The notes beneath the pieces were generated by a model, which had not been told where the DNA came from, did not search any database, and worked only from the letters and a program-made list of their open reading frames with translations. From an uncultured Actinomycetes bacterium (lineage in GTDB: Bacteria; Actinomycetota; Coriobacteriia; Coriobacteriales; Atopobiaceae), in assembly GCA_900313905.1 (NCBI GenBank), contig OMTG01000078.1, positions 1 through 43,966 on the forward strand: DNA of 43,966 bases. The letters run 5' to 3'. Each line of letters starts with the position of its first letter. Position 1 is the stretch's first letter. The position numbers were made by a program, and so were the translations under genes. Shown here piece by piece: positions 1 to 7,986 of the stretch.

Positions 1-283
1 TGCAGCATGGGTCCGACAGGAATTCGTGGCCTTATGCTCTATGTGCCGAGCCATTTGACCTAAAAGCTCTTTCAGTCGCCTTTTGGGCACTTTAGGCCTC
101 CAGTATTATCAGAAATCTGAAATTATGCGGGCATCGGCGCAGTGCCTGCTATGGGGGGCTGGCCGGTGGCAGCGTGCTGCACCTCTTCTGCATGGGAAGG
201 GCGCAGGTGGCGCAGGGCTGCCCCTATAATGGGGGCAGCGAATGATATCGGGAGGATGGCATCCCCATCCACGAGGAGGAATC
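1..283. other. Gene-free left edge with a hairpin and a -10-like palindrome
   Basis: I see no convincing gene here. CCTAAA (59-64) and TTTAGG (91-96) are a perfect inverted repeat around a pyrimidine-rich stretch, so the region may fold into a hairpin or be the 3' end of a neighbouring transcript. At 217-239 the halves GCTGCCCC and GGGGCAGC flank a perfect TATAAT (225-230), which could be the -10 of the downstream phosphatase gene. No good -35 is visible 17 bases upstream. Confidence 0.4.
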
Positions 284-1138
284 ATGATCAGGCTTGCGCT
301 CACCGATCTGGATGACACCCTCATCCCCTATGGCCAGGGGCGTGCTTCGGATGCAGCGATTGCGGCGCTTCGTGCTGCCAATGCTGCGCCGGACGTGGTC
401 GCAGGCCCGGTCTCCGGCAGGTCCATCCCGATGATGGACTGGATGTTCGGCCAGGAGGCAGCCGACTGCTTCGCGACGGGTGTCTTCTCGAATGGCCAGG
501 TCGTGCGGCTCGGAGGTAGGGAGCTCGTGCACCATGCCCCATCGCGCGAGACGCTCGATGAGCTGGCGCGCTATCTGCGTGAACGGGAAGGGGAGTCCGT
601 GGCGCTCACGGTCTACGACGATGTGGACGGCCGTGAATTCTGCATCGGCGTCACGCTCGAGGAGATGGCCCGCCATCCCAAGGCCTACCATGCCTTCCAT
701 CTTGCGGCGCCATGCCTGCCGGAGGGCGAGTTCGTGAAGACGAACATCCATGCCGACCGCCCACGTGCACATATGGAAGAGCTGCGCCGCGAGCTTGAGG
801 AGCGGTTCAGCGATCTTGCCTTCGTCTTCCCGAGTGCCACCTCCTCCACGATCGATATCACCCCCGCCGGGGTCTCGAAGAGGACGGGCGTCGAATGCCT
901 GATGGAAGCGCTTGGCGTCTCGGCCGATGAGGTGTGCGTCTTCGGCGATTCCGAGAACGACCTCTCTGCGCTGGAGGCCGTGCCCAATTCGGTCGCCGTC
1001 GCCAATGCCATGCCGAAGGTGGCGAAGACGGCACGCTGGCATATCGGGCCTGCCAGCGAGGATGCGGTGGCTTCGGCGCTGCTGGACATCGCCGAAGCGG
1101 CGAAGAGCGGGGCCATGCCAGCGTTAATGAGGGGATAG
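284..1138 (+). CDS. HAD-superfamily (Cof-type) phosphatase
   Basis: A 284-residue hydrolase of the HAD superfamily, Cof/IIB class. Such cytosolic enzymes remove phosphate from sugar phosphates or nucleotides; the substrate cannot be read here. Motif I is DLDDTL at residues 8-13 (nucleophile D8 and D10). Motif II is the SGR around residue 44. A lysine near 199 fits motif III, and GDSEND near 221-226 is motif IV. The start at 284 is chosen over an in-frame ATG at 242 because ACGAGGAGGA sits just upstream of 284 and the catalytic motif then falls at the usual distance from the N-terminus. It is a single-gene unit with a hairpin 25 bases downstream. Confidence 0.9.
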   Translation: MIRLALTDLDDTLIPYGQGRASDAAIAALRAANAAPDVVAGPVSGRSIPMMDWMFGQEAADCFATGVFSNGQVVRLGGRELVHHAPSRETLDELARYLREREGESVALTVYDDVDGREFCIGVTLEEMARHPKAYHAFHLAAPCLPEGEFVKTNIHADRPRAHMEELRRELEERFSDLAFVFPSATSSTIDITPAGVSKRTGVECLMEALGVSADEVCVFGDSENDLSALEAVPNSVAVANAMPKVAKTARWHIGPASEDAVASALLDIAEAAKSGAMPALMRG

Positions 1139-1160
1139 GGCTCCTGCACGGAAGAAAAGA

Positions 1161-1208
1161 GCAGGAAGGCGGCCCCCAGATTGCTTCCGGGGCCGCCTTC
1201 TGTCCTGC
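1161..1208. terminator. Hairpin between convergent units
   Basis: Long inverted repeat (GCAGG-AAGGCGGCCCC against GGGGCCGCCTT-CTGTCCTGC). It follows the phosphatase gene on the plus strand and the GntR remnant on the minus strand. An A-rich stretch at 1150-1160 gives U residues in minus-strand transcripts, so it probably terminates both directions. Confidence 0.7.
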
Positions 1209-1221
1209 TACGGATTGCCGG

Positions 1222-1699
1222 CTACGAGGTGATCTTCGAGAAGTGCGAGCCGTTCGCATCGAGCTTGAGCATGAAGCGGTTGAGGTCTGCCCGGAGGATG
1301 ATCACGGAAGTCTCGAGGGGCCTGCCATAGGAGTCGCAGGACGTCCTGAGCGTGCGGAGCGCCGCTGTGCCTTTGGGGACCTCGAGCGCCTCCGCCTCGC
1401 GCGTCGAGCTTGATGGCCTCATATACTTCCACGGCACGTGCTGGGGTGCGGCCTGACTGCTCGGCGATGAGGGTGCAGAGCGGAGATCTGAGTGCGTCCT
1501 CGCCGAGCTCGGGGCATACCTCGCAGAGCACAGAGACCGTGACCATCTGCATGGGCTTGCCATCCGCAAGGCGGATGCGCCTGATCTCCCAGACCTGGAC
1601 GCCATCAAGGATTTGGAGGTGCTTGGAGATGCCCCTGTCCGATGCACGGCGCCTGAATCCAAGCACCTTGGAGGAGGGCTTCTTGCCCAAGGCATGCAT
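1222..1699 (-). pseudogene. Truncated, frameshifted GntR-family regulator (UTRA domain only)
   Basis: Two minus-strand frames together spell the effector-binding UTRA domain of a GntR/HutC-type regulator. The upstream frame begins around MHALGKKPSSKV, the conserved entry to UTRA domains, and runs through a segment resembling VWEIRRIRLADGKPM. Near 1390-1410 the homology jumps by one base to a frame ending DLNRFMLKLDANG, which closes the domain. The N-terminal winged-helix DNA-binding domain (usually about 70-80 residues) is missing: upstream of 1712 homology stops, and ydcF starts at 1787. Seen: the two frames and the missing HTH. Inferred: a dead regulator. The frameshift alone could be a sequencing error, but the missing N-terminus could not. 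Confidence 0.7.
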
Positions 1700-1786
1700 C
1701 TCGGCTGTGCGGTGCGGAACGGGCGAGGCTGTGCATCGCACGGCTGGATAGAATGGCTTGCAAGGAAACAGGGGAAAGGGAGCAGG

Positions 1787-2599
1787 ATGGATCGCTATCT
1801 GGGGTCGGAGCATCTGGAGCGGGTGGCGCACGATATGAACGTGCTCGCTGCCTTTTTGGGCATGCGGGAGGTGCCAGAGCTCACGCAGAATGCTTTGGAG
1901 GCGAAATATGGCTTCAGGCAGGCTGACGTGCTGGCGCTCTTTGGAGGATCCATCTTGGCGGGAGGCGATTTCCTCGCCGATGCGATGCATGCAGGTGTTG
2001 CCCGCTCGTACGTGATCGTCGGCGGTGCTGGGCATACGACCGAGACCTTCCGCGAGAAGGTGCGGGGCCTCTGTCCCGACCTCAGCTTCGCAGATGATGC
2101 GACCGAGGCGGAGATCTTCGCCCAGTATCTGAAGGCCCGCCATGGGCTTGAGCCCGACCTGCTGGAGATGCGTTCCACGAACTGCGGGAACAACATCACC
2201 TATCTGCGCGACCTCCTGAAGGAGCAGGGCGTCCCTCAAGGAAGCGTCATCCTCTCGCAGGACCTCACGATGGAGCGGAGGATGGTGGCCGAGACCGAGA
2301 AGGAGATGCTCCAGACGCTCCCCATCGGATATGCGACCTATCAGGTGGAGATGGTCGTCCGTGACGGGAAGCTGGACTACGCGGAGCGTCCGCTCGGCAT
2401 GTGGGACCAGGACCGCTATCTGTCCCTGCTGATGGGAGAGATCCCGAGGCTCACCGACGACGAGGGAGGTTACGGCCCGAAGGGCCTGGGCTACCTGGTC
2501 CATGTGGACATCCCCGACGAGGTCCAGGAGGGATGGGAGCGCCTGCAGGAGCGCTATCCCTGGTCGGTCCGCAAGGCCAATCCCCGCTTCGCGAACTAG
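1787..2599 (+). CDS. ydcF: YdcF-like DUF218 protein
   Basis: A 270-residue DUF218 protein that matches Escherichia coli YdcF (about 266 residues) along its whole length, so this is the YdcF branch rather than the membrane-anchored SanA/ElyC branch. Shared landmarks are the glycine-rich GGAGHTT (residues ~76-82), STNCGNN near 133-139, the DLTMERRM segment, and a C-terminal block with RYLSLLMGEIPRL and GYGPKG. E. coli YdcF has been reported to bind S-adenosylmethionine; its cellular role is unknown. There is no signal peptide or membrane helix. The start at 1787 is preceded by GGGGAAAGGGAGCAGG. It is a solitary gene between a GntR remnant and a hairpin at 2622. Confidence 0.85.
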   Translation: MDRYLGSEHLERVAHDMNVLAAFLGMREVPELTQNALEAKYGFRQADVLALFGGSILAGGDFLADAMHAGVARSYVIVGGAGHTTETFREKVRGLCPDLSFADDATEAEIFAQYLKARHGLEPDLLEMRSTNCGNNITYLRDLLKEQGVPQGSVILSQDLTMERRMVAETEKEMLQTLPIGYATYQVEMVVRDGKLDYAERPLGMWDQDRYLSLLMGEIPRLTDDEGGYGPKGLGYLVHVDIPDEVQEGWERLQERYPWSVRKANPRFAN

Positions 2600-2621
2600 C
2601 AGGCATCTGCTGCCAGAAGCA

Positions 2622-2660
2622 GAGCCCCTCGGCTGCCTTTTGGGCGGCGAGGGACTCTTT
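2622..2660 (+). terminator. Terminator after ydcF
   Basis: GAG-C-CCCTCG (2622-2631) pairs with CGAGGG-A-CTC (2648-2657), followed by TTT. It lies 23 bases after the ydcF stop and separates it from the convergent YunC-like gene. Confidence 0.55.
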
Positions 2661-2728
2661 GCGCATCGGGCAGCCAGAAGAATCTGCGCCCCATGCATGT
2701 ATCCTGCATTTGTGCTTCGTGGCGAGGT

Positions 2729-3034
2729 CTAGCGGTTCAGGATCTCCGCTGCCTGCATTCCCGTCATGTCCGGGGTGATGCCGAGGGCGGCTGCCTGCGG
2801 CGTGAGGCCGGTGACCTTGTTTGCAAGGACCTCATCGAAGCTTCCGCCGGCGACCCGCACAGCCACATCGCCGAGCTGCTCTGCCTTCTCGAGGCTCAGG
2901 TATCCGCACATGAGGAAGCCACGCCTGCAGCGGATGACAATGAGGGAAGCATGCCCTTCGCCTGCTAGCTCGGGCACGATGATGCCTTCGGCCGTGCTGT
3001 CTCCAATCGAGACCGTCTCTATTGCTGCTGCCAT
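2729..3034 (-). CDS. YunC-like DUF1805 protein
   Basis: A 101-residue protein of the DUF1805 family, the size of Bacillus subtilis YunC (about 100 residues). It shares the pattern of an N-terminal beta-rich half, a central FLMCGYLSLEKAEQLG stretch resembling YunC's IMCG motif, the AVRVAG segment, and an end in LGITPDMTGMQAAEIL, a helical tail conserved in the family. The function is unknown. The start at 3034 has GGAGAA six to ten bases upstream; longer in-frame starts lack one. It is a single-gene unit, divergent from the permease operon at 3235, sharing a 200-bp regulatory region with a GTAAGG inverted repeat. Confidence 0.75.
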   Translation of the reverse strand: MAAAIETVSIGDSTAEGIIVPELAGEGHASLIVIRCRRGFLMCGYLSLEKAEQLGDVAVRVAGGSFDEVLANKVTGLTPQAAALGITPDMTGMQAAEILNR

Positions 3035-3126
3035 GATTTCTCCTTCCGGATGCCTTCGGCTGTATGGTCCATTCTTGCGGCGCCGCTGGGAGCTGTCAAC
3101 AGATGCCGCTGGCCTGTTGTGCCGAT

Positions 3127-3155
3127 CCTTACAGAAGCGTAAGGCGGATGTAAGG
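3127..3155. promoter_or_regulatory. Candidate operator with three GTAAGG half-sites
   Basis: CCTTAC (3127-3132) and GTAAGG (3139-3144) are a perfect inverted repeat with a 6-base spacer. A further GTAAGG at 3150-3155 repeats the right half at an 11-base step. It lies between the divergent YunC-like gene and the permease operon, and no regulator is adjacent. Confidence 0.4.
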
Positions 3156-3234
3156 CATTTCGATGGCTCAAGATTGCGTCTTCCCGGAACATAGGACTGA
3201 CATCCTGGCGTTTCCGGAAAGGGGAGCGATCTAT

Positions 3235-3411
3235 ATGAATGCAAAGGCAGAGCGTTTCTGGCGGAACAACGAGCGGAGACTGGCAGGCAGGCTGACTGTG
3301 CCCGAAAGGGTCCTTTCCTGCGCGCTCAATGGCGCGCTGGATCTGGCAGACCTGCTGCTTGCGCTTGGCGGTGCGCCAGAGCCGCAGGAGCTTTCGCGAG
3401 AGAAGGCATGA
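3235..3411 (+). CDS. Small protein coupled to a BceB-like permease
   Basis: A 58-residue, charged, soluble protein that I do not recognise. The N-terminal half is basic (WRNNERRLAGRL); the second half is a leucine/alanine-rich amphipathic stretch with an acidic end. GGAAAGGGGAG lies 8 bases before the ATG at 3235, a strong site, and the stop overlaps the permease start as ATGA (3408-3411), so the two are likely translationally coupled. It could be a small regulatory subunit of the permease or simply a translational leader. The coupling argues that it is a real gene; nothing else is known. Confidence 0.6.
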   Translation: MNAKAERFWRNNERRLAGRLTVPERVLSCALNGALDLADLLLALGGAPEPQELSREKA

Positions 3412-4805
3412 TGGGGCTCTTCTGGAAGATGGCCTGCGGCAATGTGCGGAAGAACCTGAAGGACTACTCGGTCTATTTCGCGACCCTCGCCTTCTGCGCC
3501 TGCCTGCTCTATGCCTATGCATCCTGTGCGGACACGATAAGGGCCATCGGCTCCGAAGTGATCGAGGGCACGGCGCTCTCTGTCCTTGAACAGGCTTCAT
3601 CCATCATCACGTCCCTGGGCTTCTTTTCGGCAGTGGTCTTCTGCTTCCTGGCAGCCTATGCAAACCGCTTCATTGTCCAGAGAAGGAAGCAGGAGCTGGG
3701 CATGCTCCAGCTCATGGGCATGGGAACAGGGCGGGCATGGATGCTCCTGTGCCTCGAGTGCTCCCTGACAGGCCTTGCTGCAGCAGCATCAGGCATCGCT
3801 GTGGGCGTTGCGCTCTCACCTGCCTGGGGCCTTCTTGCCGCCTGGGCATTTCGCATTCCATGGCATTCAGCATGGACGCTGTCGCTCCAGGGCATGGGTC
3901 TTGCGGCTGCAGGGTTTCTTGCCGTGGCCGTGGCCTCATGCATCGCGGCAGGCCGCGAGCTTGCACGAACCCAGCTGATCGAACTGATGCAGGCACGGCA
4001 CATATCCGATGCAGCGCGTCCCCGCACCAAGCGCCAGGTCAGGCGCGAGCTCATCGGAGGGCTTGCCTTCCTGGGGCTTGGGTATGGCATCTGCCTTTCT
4101 GTCTACGGCTTCCTGCTCTTCATGATTCCGATGATCGCCCTTGTCTGCAGCGGCTCCTGGCTTGTGGTCCATGCCCTCTCCACCATGGTGGGCGATGCGC
4201 TGCGCAGGCATCCGCGCCTATGGTTCCGCGGACTCACGAGCTTCGTGGTCCGCCAGCTGGAAGTTCATGTGGAAGAGAGCGTCTCTGCCGTGACCACAGC
4301 ATCGGCGCTCCTTGCGGTAGGCATCTGCGCTCTGGGCATGGCGGTGGGCATCCGGAATGCGCCGATTCCGCAGGGAGCAGGCGATGCAGAGCTTCTGGCG
4401 GTGAGGGGCTCGTTCGTCTATATCATCCTCTTCTTCGGCCTCACCTTCCTGATAGCGGCTTTTGCGGTGCTTGCGCTCCAGCAGCTGGCAGAGGCAGAGG
4501 ACGAGCGCACGTCGTGCGCCAGCCTCATGCGTCTTGGGGCAAGCGACCGCCAGCTCAAAGGCGCCCTTGCGGCCGAGGCCTGCGCCTACTTCCTGGTGCC
4601 GGCAGCCCTTGCAGCTCTCCACGATGTGGTCGGGTTCGTGGTGGCGAAGGCGCTCTTGGCGGGGCTCTTCAGCCTGCCTTCGCAGACGGTCAGCTTTCCG
4701 CTCGTGCTGGCATCGGTGTTCGTGGCCTATCTTGCCTATCTGGGTGTGGTCCTTCTGACAGGCGCCCGGAGCATCCAGGACATCCGCATGCTGCCGGCGG
4801 AATGA
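3408..4805 (+). CDS. FtsX/BceB-like ABC permease, compact form
   Basis: A 465-residue membrane protein with the FtsX-type permease layout of bacitracin/antimicrobial-peptide transporters. The start resembles BceB (MACGNVRKNLKDYSVYF), followed by two helices, then FIVQRRKQELGMLQLMGM at about residues 87-105, the coupling segment that contacts an ATPase. About nine to ten hydrophobic helices follow, with a second LMRLGAS coupling motif near 374. BceB is about 640 residues because of a ~200-residue extracellular domain between helices 7 and 8. Here that gap is only about 20 residues, around NAPIPQGAGDAE. No ABC ATPase or two-component system lies nearby, so it either borrows an ATPase from elsewhere or is a relic. 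Confidence 0.75.
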   Translation: MMGLFWKMACGNVRKNLKDYSVYFATLAFCACLLYAYASCADTIRAIGSEVIEGTALSVLEQASSIITSLGFFSAVVFCFLAAYANRFIVQRRKQELGMLQLMGMGTGRAWMLLCLECSLTGLAAAASGIAVGVALSPAWGLLAAWAFRIPWHSAWTLSLQGMGLAAAGFLAVAVASCIAAGRELARTQLIELMQARHISDAARPRTKRQVRRELIGGLAFLGLGYGICLSVYGFLLFMIPMIALVCSGSWLVVHALSTMVGDALRRHPRLWFRGLTSFVVRQLEVHVEESVSAVTTASALLAVGICALGMAVGIRNAPIPQGAGDAELLAVRGSFVYIILFFGLTFLIAAFAVLALQQLAEAEDERTSCASLMRLGASDRQLKGALAAEACAYFLVPAALAALHDVVGFVVAKALLAGLFSLPSQTVSFPLVLASVFVAYLAYLGVVLLTGARSIQDIRMLPAE

Positions 4806-4848
4806 ATGGATGCCAGCAAAGGCTGTCGGGATATGCCGTAGCTGGCGC

Positions 4849-5724
4849 CTACTGATCCTTCAGGACTTCTTGGGCGCAGGAGATGAAGGCCTTGGCGGCA
4901 GGGGAGGCCTCTGCCAGCTCCGGAACGGCGATGCCGAGGCTGATGGACTGGGGAGGATCGAAGGGGATGGTCGCCACGGCGCCGTCCCACCTCTTGCTGA
5001 TGAGGGCATTGTTCAAGGAGATGCCGAGCCCTGCCTCCACCATCCGCCAGGTCGTATAGGCATCCTTCGTCGAGAAGCGGATGTCGGCCTCGATATGCTG
5101 CTCCTCGAAGAGCCGGTCGATATCGGTATCCTCTCCTGCCATGGTGATGATGAAAGGGTCCGTGGCAAGGCGGGAGAGCGGATAGGCATCTGCATGGGCA
5201 TAAGGGTGGTCTTCGGGGAGCCAGGCGAGGAGCTCGTCGTCGCGGAGCGGAATCCAGTCGCAGGGGACCGAAGGTGCGGGGACTGCCGAGACGCTGCAGT
5301 CGACCGAGCGCTCCGTGAGCCAGCGGGCGATCTCGGCATTCGTGCCCTGCCGGAGGATGACGCGCACACCGGGATGCTCATGCGAGAAGCGGGCAAGCAC
5401 CTGCGGGAGCCAGAGGGCGCCTGTGCTGTAGTAGCTCGAGACGGTCAGGGTGCCTGAGAGCATGCCGCAGATCTCGGCCCCCTGCTCTTCAGCCGCCCGC
5501 AGAGCCTGGGCCGCAGCGCGCATGGCGGGCAGCATATCGCGGCCATTGGCAGTGAGCTCTACACCGCGCTTGGTGCGAACCAGGAGCCTGAAGCCAAGCT
5601 CGGACTCGAGCGAATGGATCTGCCGGGTGATGCCAGGCTGGGTGTAGCCAAGCTCCTTGGCGGCGCGGGTGATCGAGCCATATTCAGCTGCGGTGAGGAA
5701 TGCTTCGCACTTGACGAGATCCAT
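4849..5724 (-). CDS. LysR-family regulator beside a threonine aldolase gene
   Basis: A 291-residue LysR-type transcriptional regulator. The N-terminal winged helix spans residues 1-60 (LVKCEAFLTAAEYGSITRAA, then LGYTQPGITRQIHSLE), followed by a linker helix and a periplasmic-binding-like effector domain from about 90 with the usual two lobes. The start at 5724 is preceded by GGAAGGAG at good spacing; the upstream in-frame ATGs fall inside the inverted repeat and lack one. It is transcribed away from the aldolase gene at 5863, the classical LysR arrangement, so it probably controls that gene and itself. The effector is unknown. Confidence 0.85.
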   Translation of the reverse strand: MDLVKCEAFLTAAEYGSITRAAKELGYTQPGITRQIHSLESELGFRLLVRTKRGVELTANGRDMLPAMRAAAQALRAAEEQGAEICGMLSGTLTVSSYYSTGALWLPQVLARFSHEHPGVRVILRQGTNAEIARWLTERSVDCSVSAVPAPSVPCDWIPLRDDELLAWLPEDHPYAHADAYPLSRLATDPFIITMAGEDTDIDRLFEEQHIEADIRFSTKDAYTTWRMVEAGLGISLNNALISKRWDGAVATIPFDPPQSISLGIAVPELAEASPAAKAFISCAQEVLKDQ

Positions 5725-5756
5725 GTGGGCTCCTTCCAGAGGCATTTGCTGTGCAA

Positions 5757-5776
5757 CATAATAACAGTTCATTATG
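5757..5776. promoter_or_regulatory. Candidate LysR box between divergent genes
   Basis: CATAAT-N8-ATTATG is a perfect inverted repeat 33 bases upstream of the regulator start and 87 bases upstream of the aldolase start. LysR regulators commonly bind such a dyad with a T-N11-A core. Binding is inferred. Confidence 0.5.
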
Positions 5777-5862
5777 ATAAGCATTGCATTCTGCCGTTTG
5801 TGTTATTGCAAGAGGTTACGTAGCCTTGAAGCAGCAAGAACAGCACAGCAGAAAGGCCTCCC

Positions 5863-6924
5863 ATGCAAACATCCACCGCATCAGCCCACAAGCTTCCCTT
5901 CGCCTCCGATTACGCCCAGGGCGCCCATCCTTCCATTATCGAATGCCTGGCGAAGACGAACATGGAGGCGACGCCGGGCTATGGGACAGATGCCTACTGC
6001 GGGCATGCCTGTGCCCTCATCCGCGAAGCTTGCGGGGCGCCTGAGGCAGAGGTCCATTTCCTGATTGGCGGCACCCAGGCGAACAAGGTTGCACTCGATG
6101 CCCTGCTTGCGCCGTGGCAGGGTGTCGTGGCGGCGCGCTCAGGCCATGTGAGCATACACGAGGCAGGTGCCATCGAGGCAGGAGGGCACAAGGTCCTGGA
6201 GATTGGAGGCGAGCACGGGAAGCTCTCGGCTGAGTCAGTCAATGCCTTTGCTACTGCCTGGGAGCAGGACGGGAACCGGGACCACATGGTGATGCCAGGG
6301 GTCGTCTATATCTCGCAGCCGACCGAGTATGGCACGCTCTACACGCTCTCCGAGCTTGAGGCGCTCCGGGACGCGTGCGATGCCCATGGACTCAGGCTCT
6401 ATGTGGATGGGGCGCGTCTTGCCTATGCGTTGGCAGCGCCGGAAAACGATGTGGCGCTCCCCGATCTTGCCCGCCTCGCCGATGCCTTCTATATCGGCGG
6501 CACCAAATGCGGGGCGCTTCTGGGCGAGGCCATGGTGTTTCCGCATCCGGGCATCTGCCCTCATTTCTTCACCTTCATGAAGCAGGAAGGAGCGCTTCTG
6601 GCAAAAGGCCGCATCCTGGGCATCCAGTTCGATTGCCTCTTCGCCGATGGGCTCTACCAGAGGATCGGTGCGGCAGCAGACGCGCAGGCAGCCCGGATCG
6701 CAGCGGCATTCGAGAAGACGGGATGCGAGCTGGTGCATCCGCAGCAGACGAACCAGGTCTTTGTCGCGCTGACCGAAGAGCAGGAAGAGAGGCTTTCCCA
6801 TGCCTGCGACATGAGCTTCTGGGAGCGTCTCCCGGATGGACGCACCGTCTATCGCCTCGCCACCTCATGGGCCACGACAGAAGACGACACAGATGCCTTG
6901 GTGTCCATCCTCGGGGAGCTCTGA
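5863..6924 (+). CDS. ltaE: Low-specificity L-threonine aldolase / beta-eliminating lyase
   Basis: A 353-residue fold-type I PLP enzyme of the threonine aldolase family, predicted to split threonine or allo-threonine into glycine and acetaldehyde in the cytosol. The PLP lysine is K215 in YIGGTKCGAL, the conserved position. GGTQANK near 69-75 holds the phosphate, HVSIHEAGAIE near 104 covers the cofactor ring, and LRLYVDGARLAYAL near 178-191 carries the aspartate that pairs with the pyridine nitrogen. The length fits the family. The start has only a modest ribosome site (GAAAGGCC). It is divergent from a LysR gene with a perfect palindrome between them. The specific amino acid cannot be told apart from sequence alone. 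Confidence 0.87.
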   Translation: MQTSTASAHKLPFASDYAQGAHPSIIECLAKTNMEATPGYGTDAYCGHACALIREACGAPEAEVHFLIGGTQANKVALDALLAPWQGVVAARSGHVSIHEAGAIEAGGHKVLEIGGEHGKLSAESVNAFATAWEQDGNRDHMVMPGVVYISQPTEYGTLYTLSELEALRDACDAHGLRLYVDGARLAYALAAPENDVALPDLARLADAFYIGGTKCGALLGEAMVFPHPGICPHFFTFMKQEGALLAKGRILGIQFDCLFADGLYQRIGAAADAQAARIAAAFEKTGCELVHPQQTNQVFVALTEEQEERLSHACDMSFWERLPDGRTVYRLATSWATTEDDTDALVSILGEL

Positions 6925-7023
6925 GGGCTTCCTCGTCTGGGCAGCTGCGCTTCGGGAATAGTAAGGGAAAGGTCAGGCGATCTGCCTTCACCAGGAAGGC
7001 AGCAAGAGCTGAGGCATCTCCTT

Positions 7024-7959
7024 ATGGCAAGAGACAAGAACACTGATGGGATCAAGCCATCTGGCCCTTCTCCTACAGCAGCATGGGTATCCAGCATCGT
7101 GCAGGAATGGAACCGCCGGCAGTTCAGCATGCATGCGTCGAGCGTGACCTATTTCTACTTCCTCGCGATCATCCCGATTTTCATCTTCATCTCGGTGCTT
7201 TTGCCCTTCACGGACATCGGGCAGAACGAGATCATCCGTGCGATCGATGCGGTCGTGCCCGATGTCGTGAATGGCATCCTCGATATGGTCGTGACGGAGG
7301 CCTTCCAGCATGCATCGGCCCTCATCCCCATCTCGGTCGTGACCCTGCTCTGGACCTCGATACAGGGGAACATGGCATTGCTCCGGGGCATGGACAGCGC
7401 CTACAGCGAGGAGGAGACCCGCCCCTACTGGATGCGCCTCCTCATCTCCTTCATCTGGACGACGGTCCTTCTGCTTGTCTTCCTGACCCTCATGCTCCTC
7501 ATCTTCAGCAGGAAGATCCGGGAGTTCGCCGAGACCTATCTGCCGGGCTACCATCTCCATATAGGGCTTCTGGACTTCTCCGCCCTGCGCATCGTCCTCT
7601 CGATGATCATCGCCTGGCTCTTCATCGCTGGCACGTATTGGATCATGCCGAACGGGAAGAGGCGCTTCCAGGACCAGCTCCTGGGTGCCGCGCTCGTGGC
7701 TGTCGCCTGGCTTGTCCTCTCCGAGATCTTCTCGGTCTACGTGAACCATGTGAACAAGTTCACGGCCTTCTATGGGACGCTCGGCGCCTTCGCGATCTCG
7801 CTCTTCTGGATGTACTGCTTCTTCTACATCCTGCTGGTGGGCGGCTTCGTGAACTGCTTCTTCGAGAAGGAGATAGGGCAGCTGATGGATGGGATCGGCA
7901 ACCGCACCTTCCGGATCGTGAAGAGGATCCGCTGCAGGATCCATAAGAAGGGGCGCTGA
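7024..7959 (+). CDS. YihY/BrkB-family membrane protein
   Basis: A 311-residue integral membrane protein of the YihY/virulence factor BrkB family. It has six hydrophobic helices at roughly 40-60, 92-112, 137-160, 183-207, 220-242 and 250-278. The family signature is visible at the first helix (SVTYFYFLAIIPIFIF) and near the end (NKFTAFYGTLGAFAISLFWMY). Members were once called RNase BN, which is now known to be wrong; the real role is unclear, possibly envelope integrity or export. The C-terminus is strongly basic. The ribosome site is weak. It is a single gene, convergent with the next. Confidence 0.85.
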   Translation: MARDKNTDGIKPSGPSPTAAWVSSIVQEWNRRQFSMHASSVTYFYFLAIIPIFIFISVLLPFTDIGQNEIIRAIDAVVPDVVNGILDMVVTEAFQHASALIPISVVTLLWTSIQGNMALLRGMDSAYSEEETRPYWMRLLISFIWTTVLLLVFLTLMLLIFSRKIREFAETYLPGYHLHIGLLDFSALRIVLSMIIAWLFIAGTYWIMPNGKRRFQDQLLGAALVAVAWLVLSEIFSVYVNHVNKFTAFYGTLGAFAISLFWMYCFFYILLVGGFVNCFFEKEIGQLMDGIGNRTFRIVKRIRCRIHKKGR

Positions 7960-7986
7960 TCTTGTCTGAGGCGGGGCTGGATCTCC

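Noticed and set aside
59-96. Intrinsic terminator at the left edge
   Set aside because: The stem CCTAAA/TTTAGG is short and AT-rich with no U-run, and no upstream gene is in the window.
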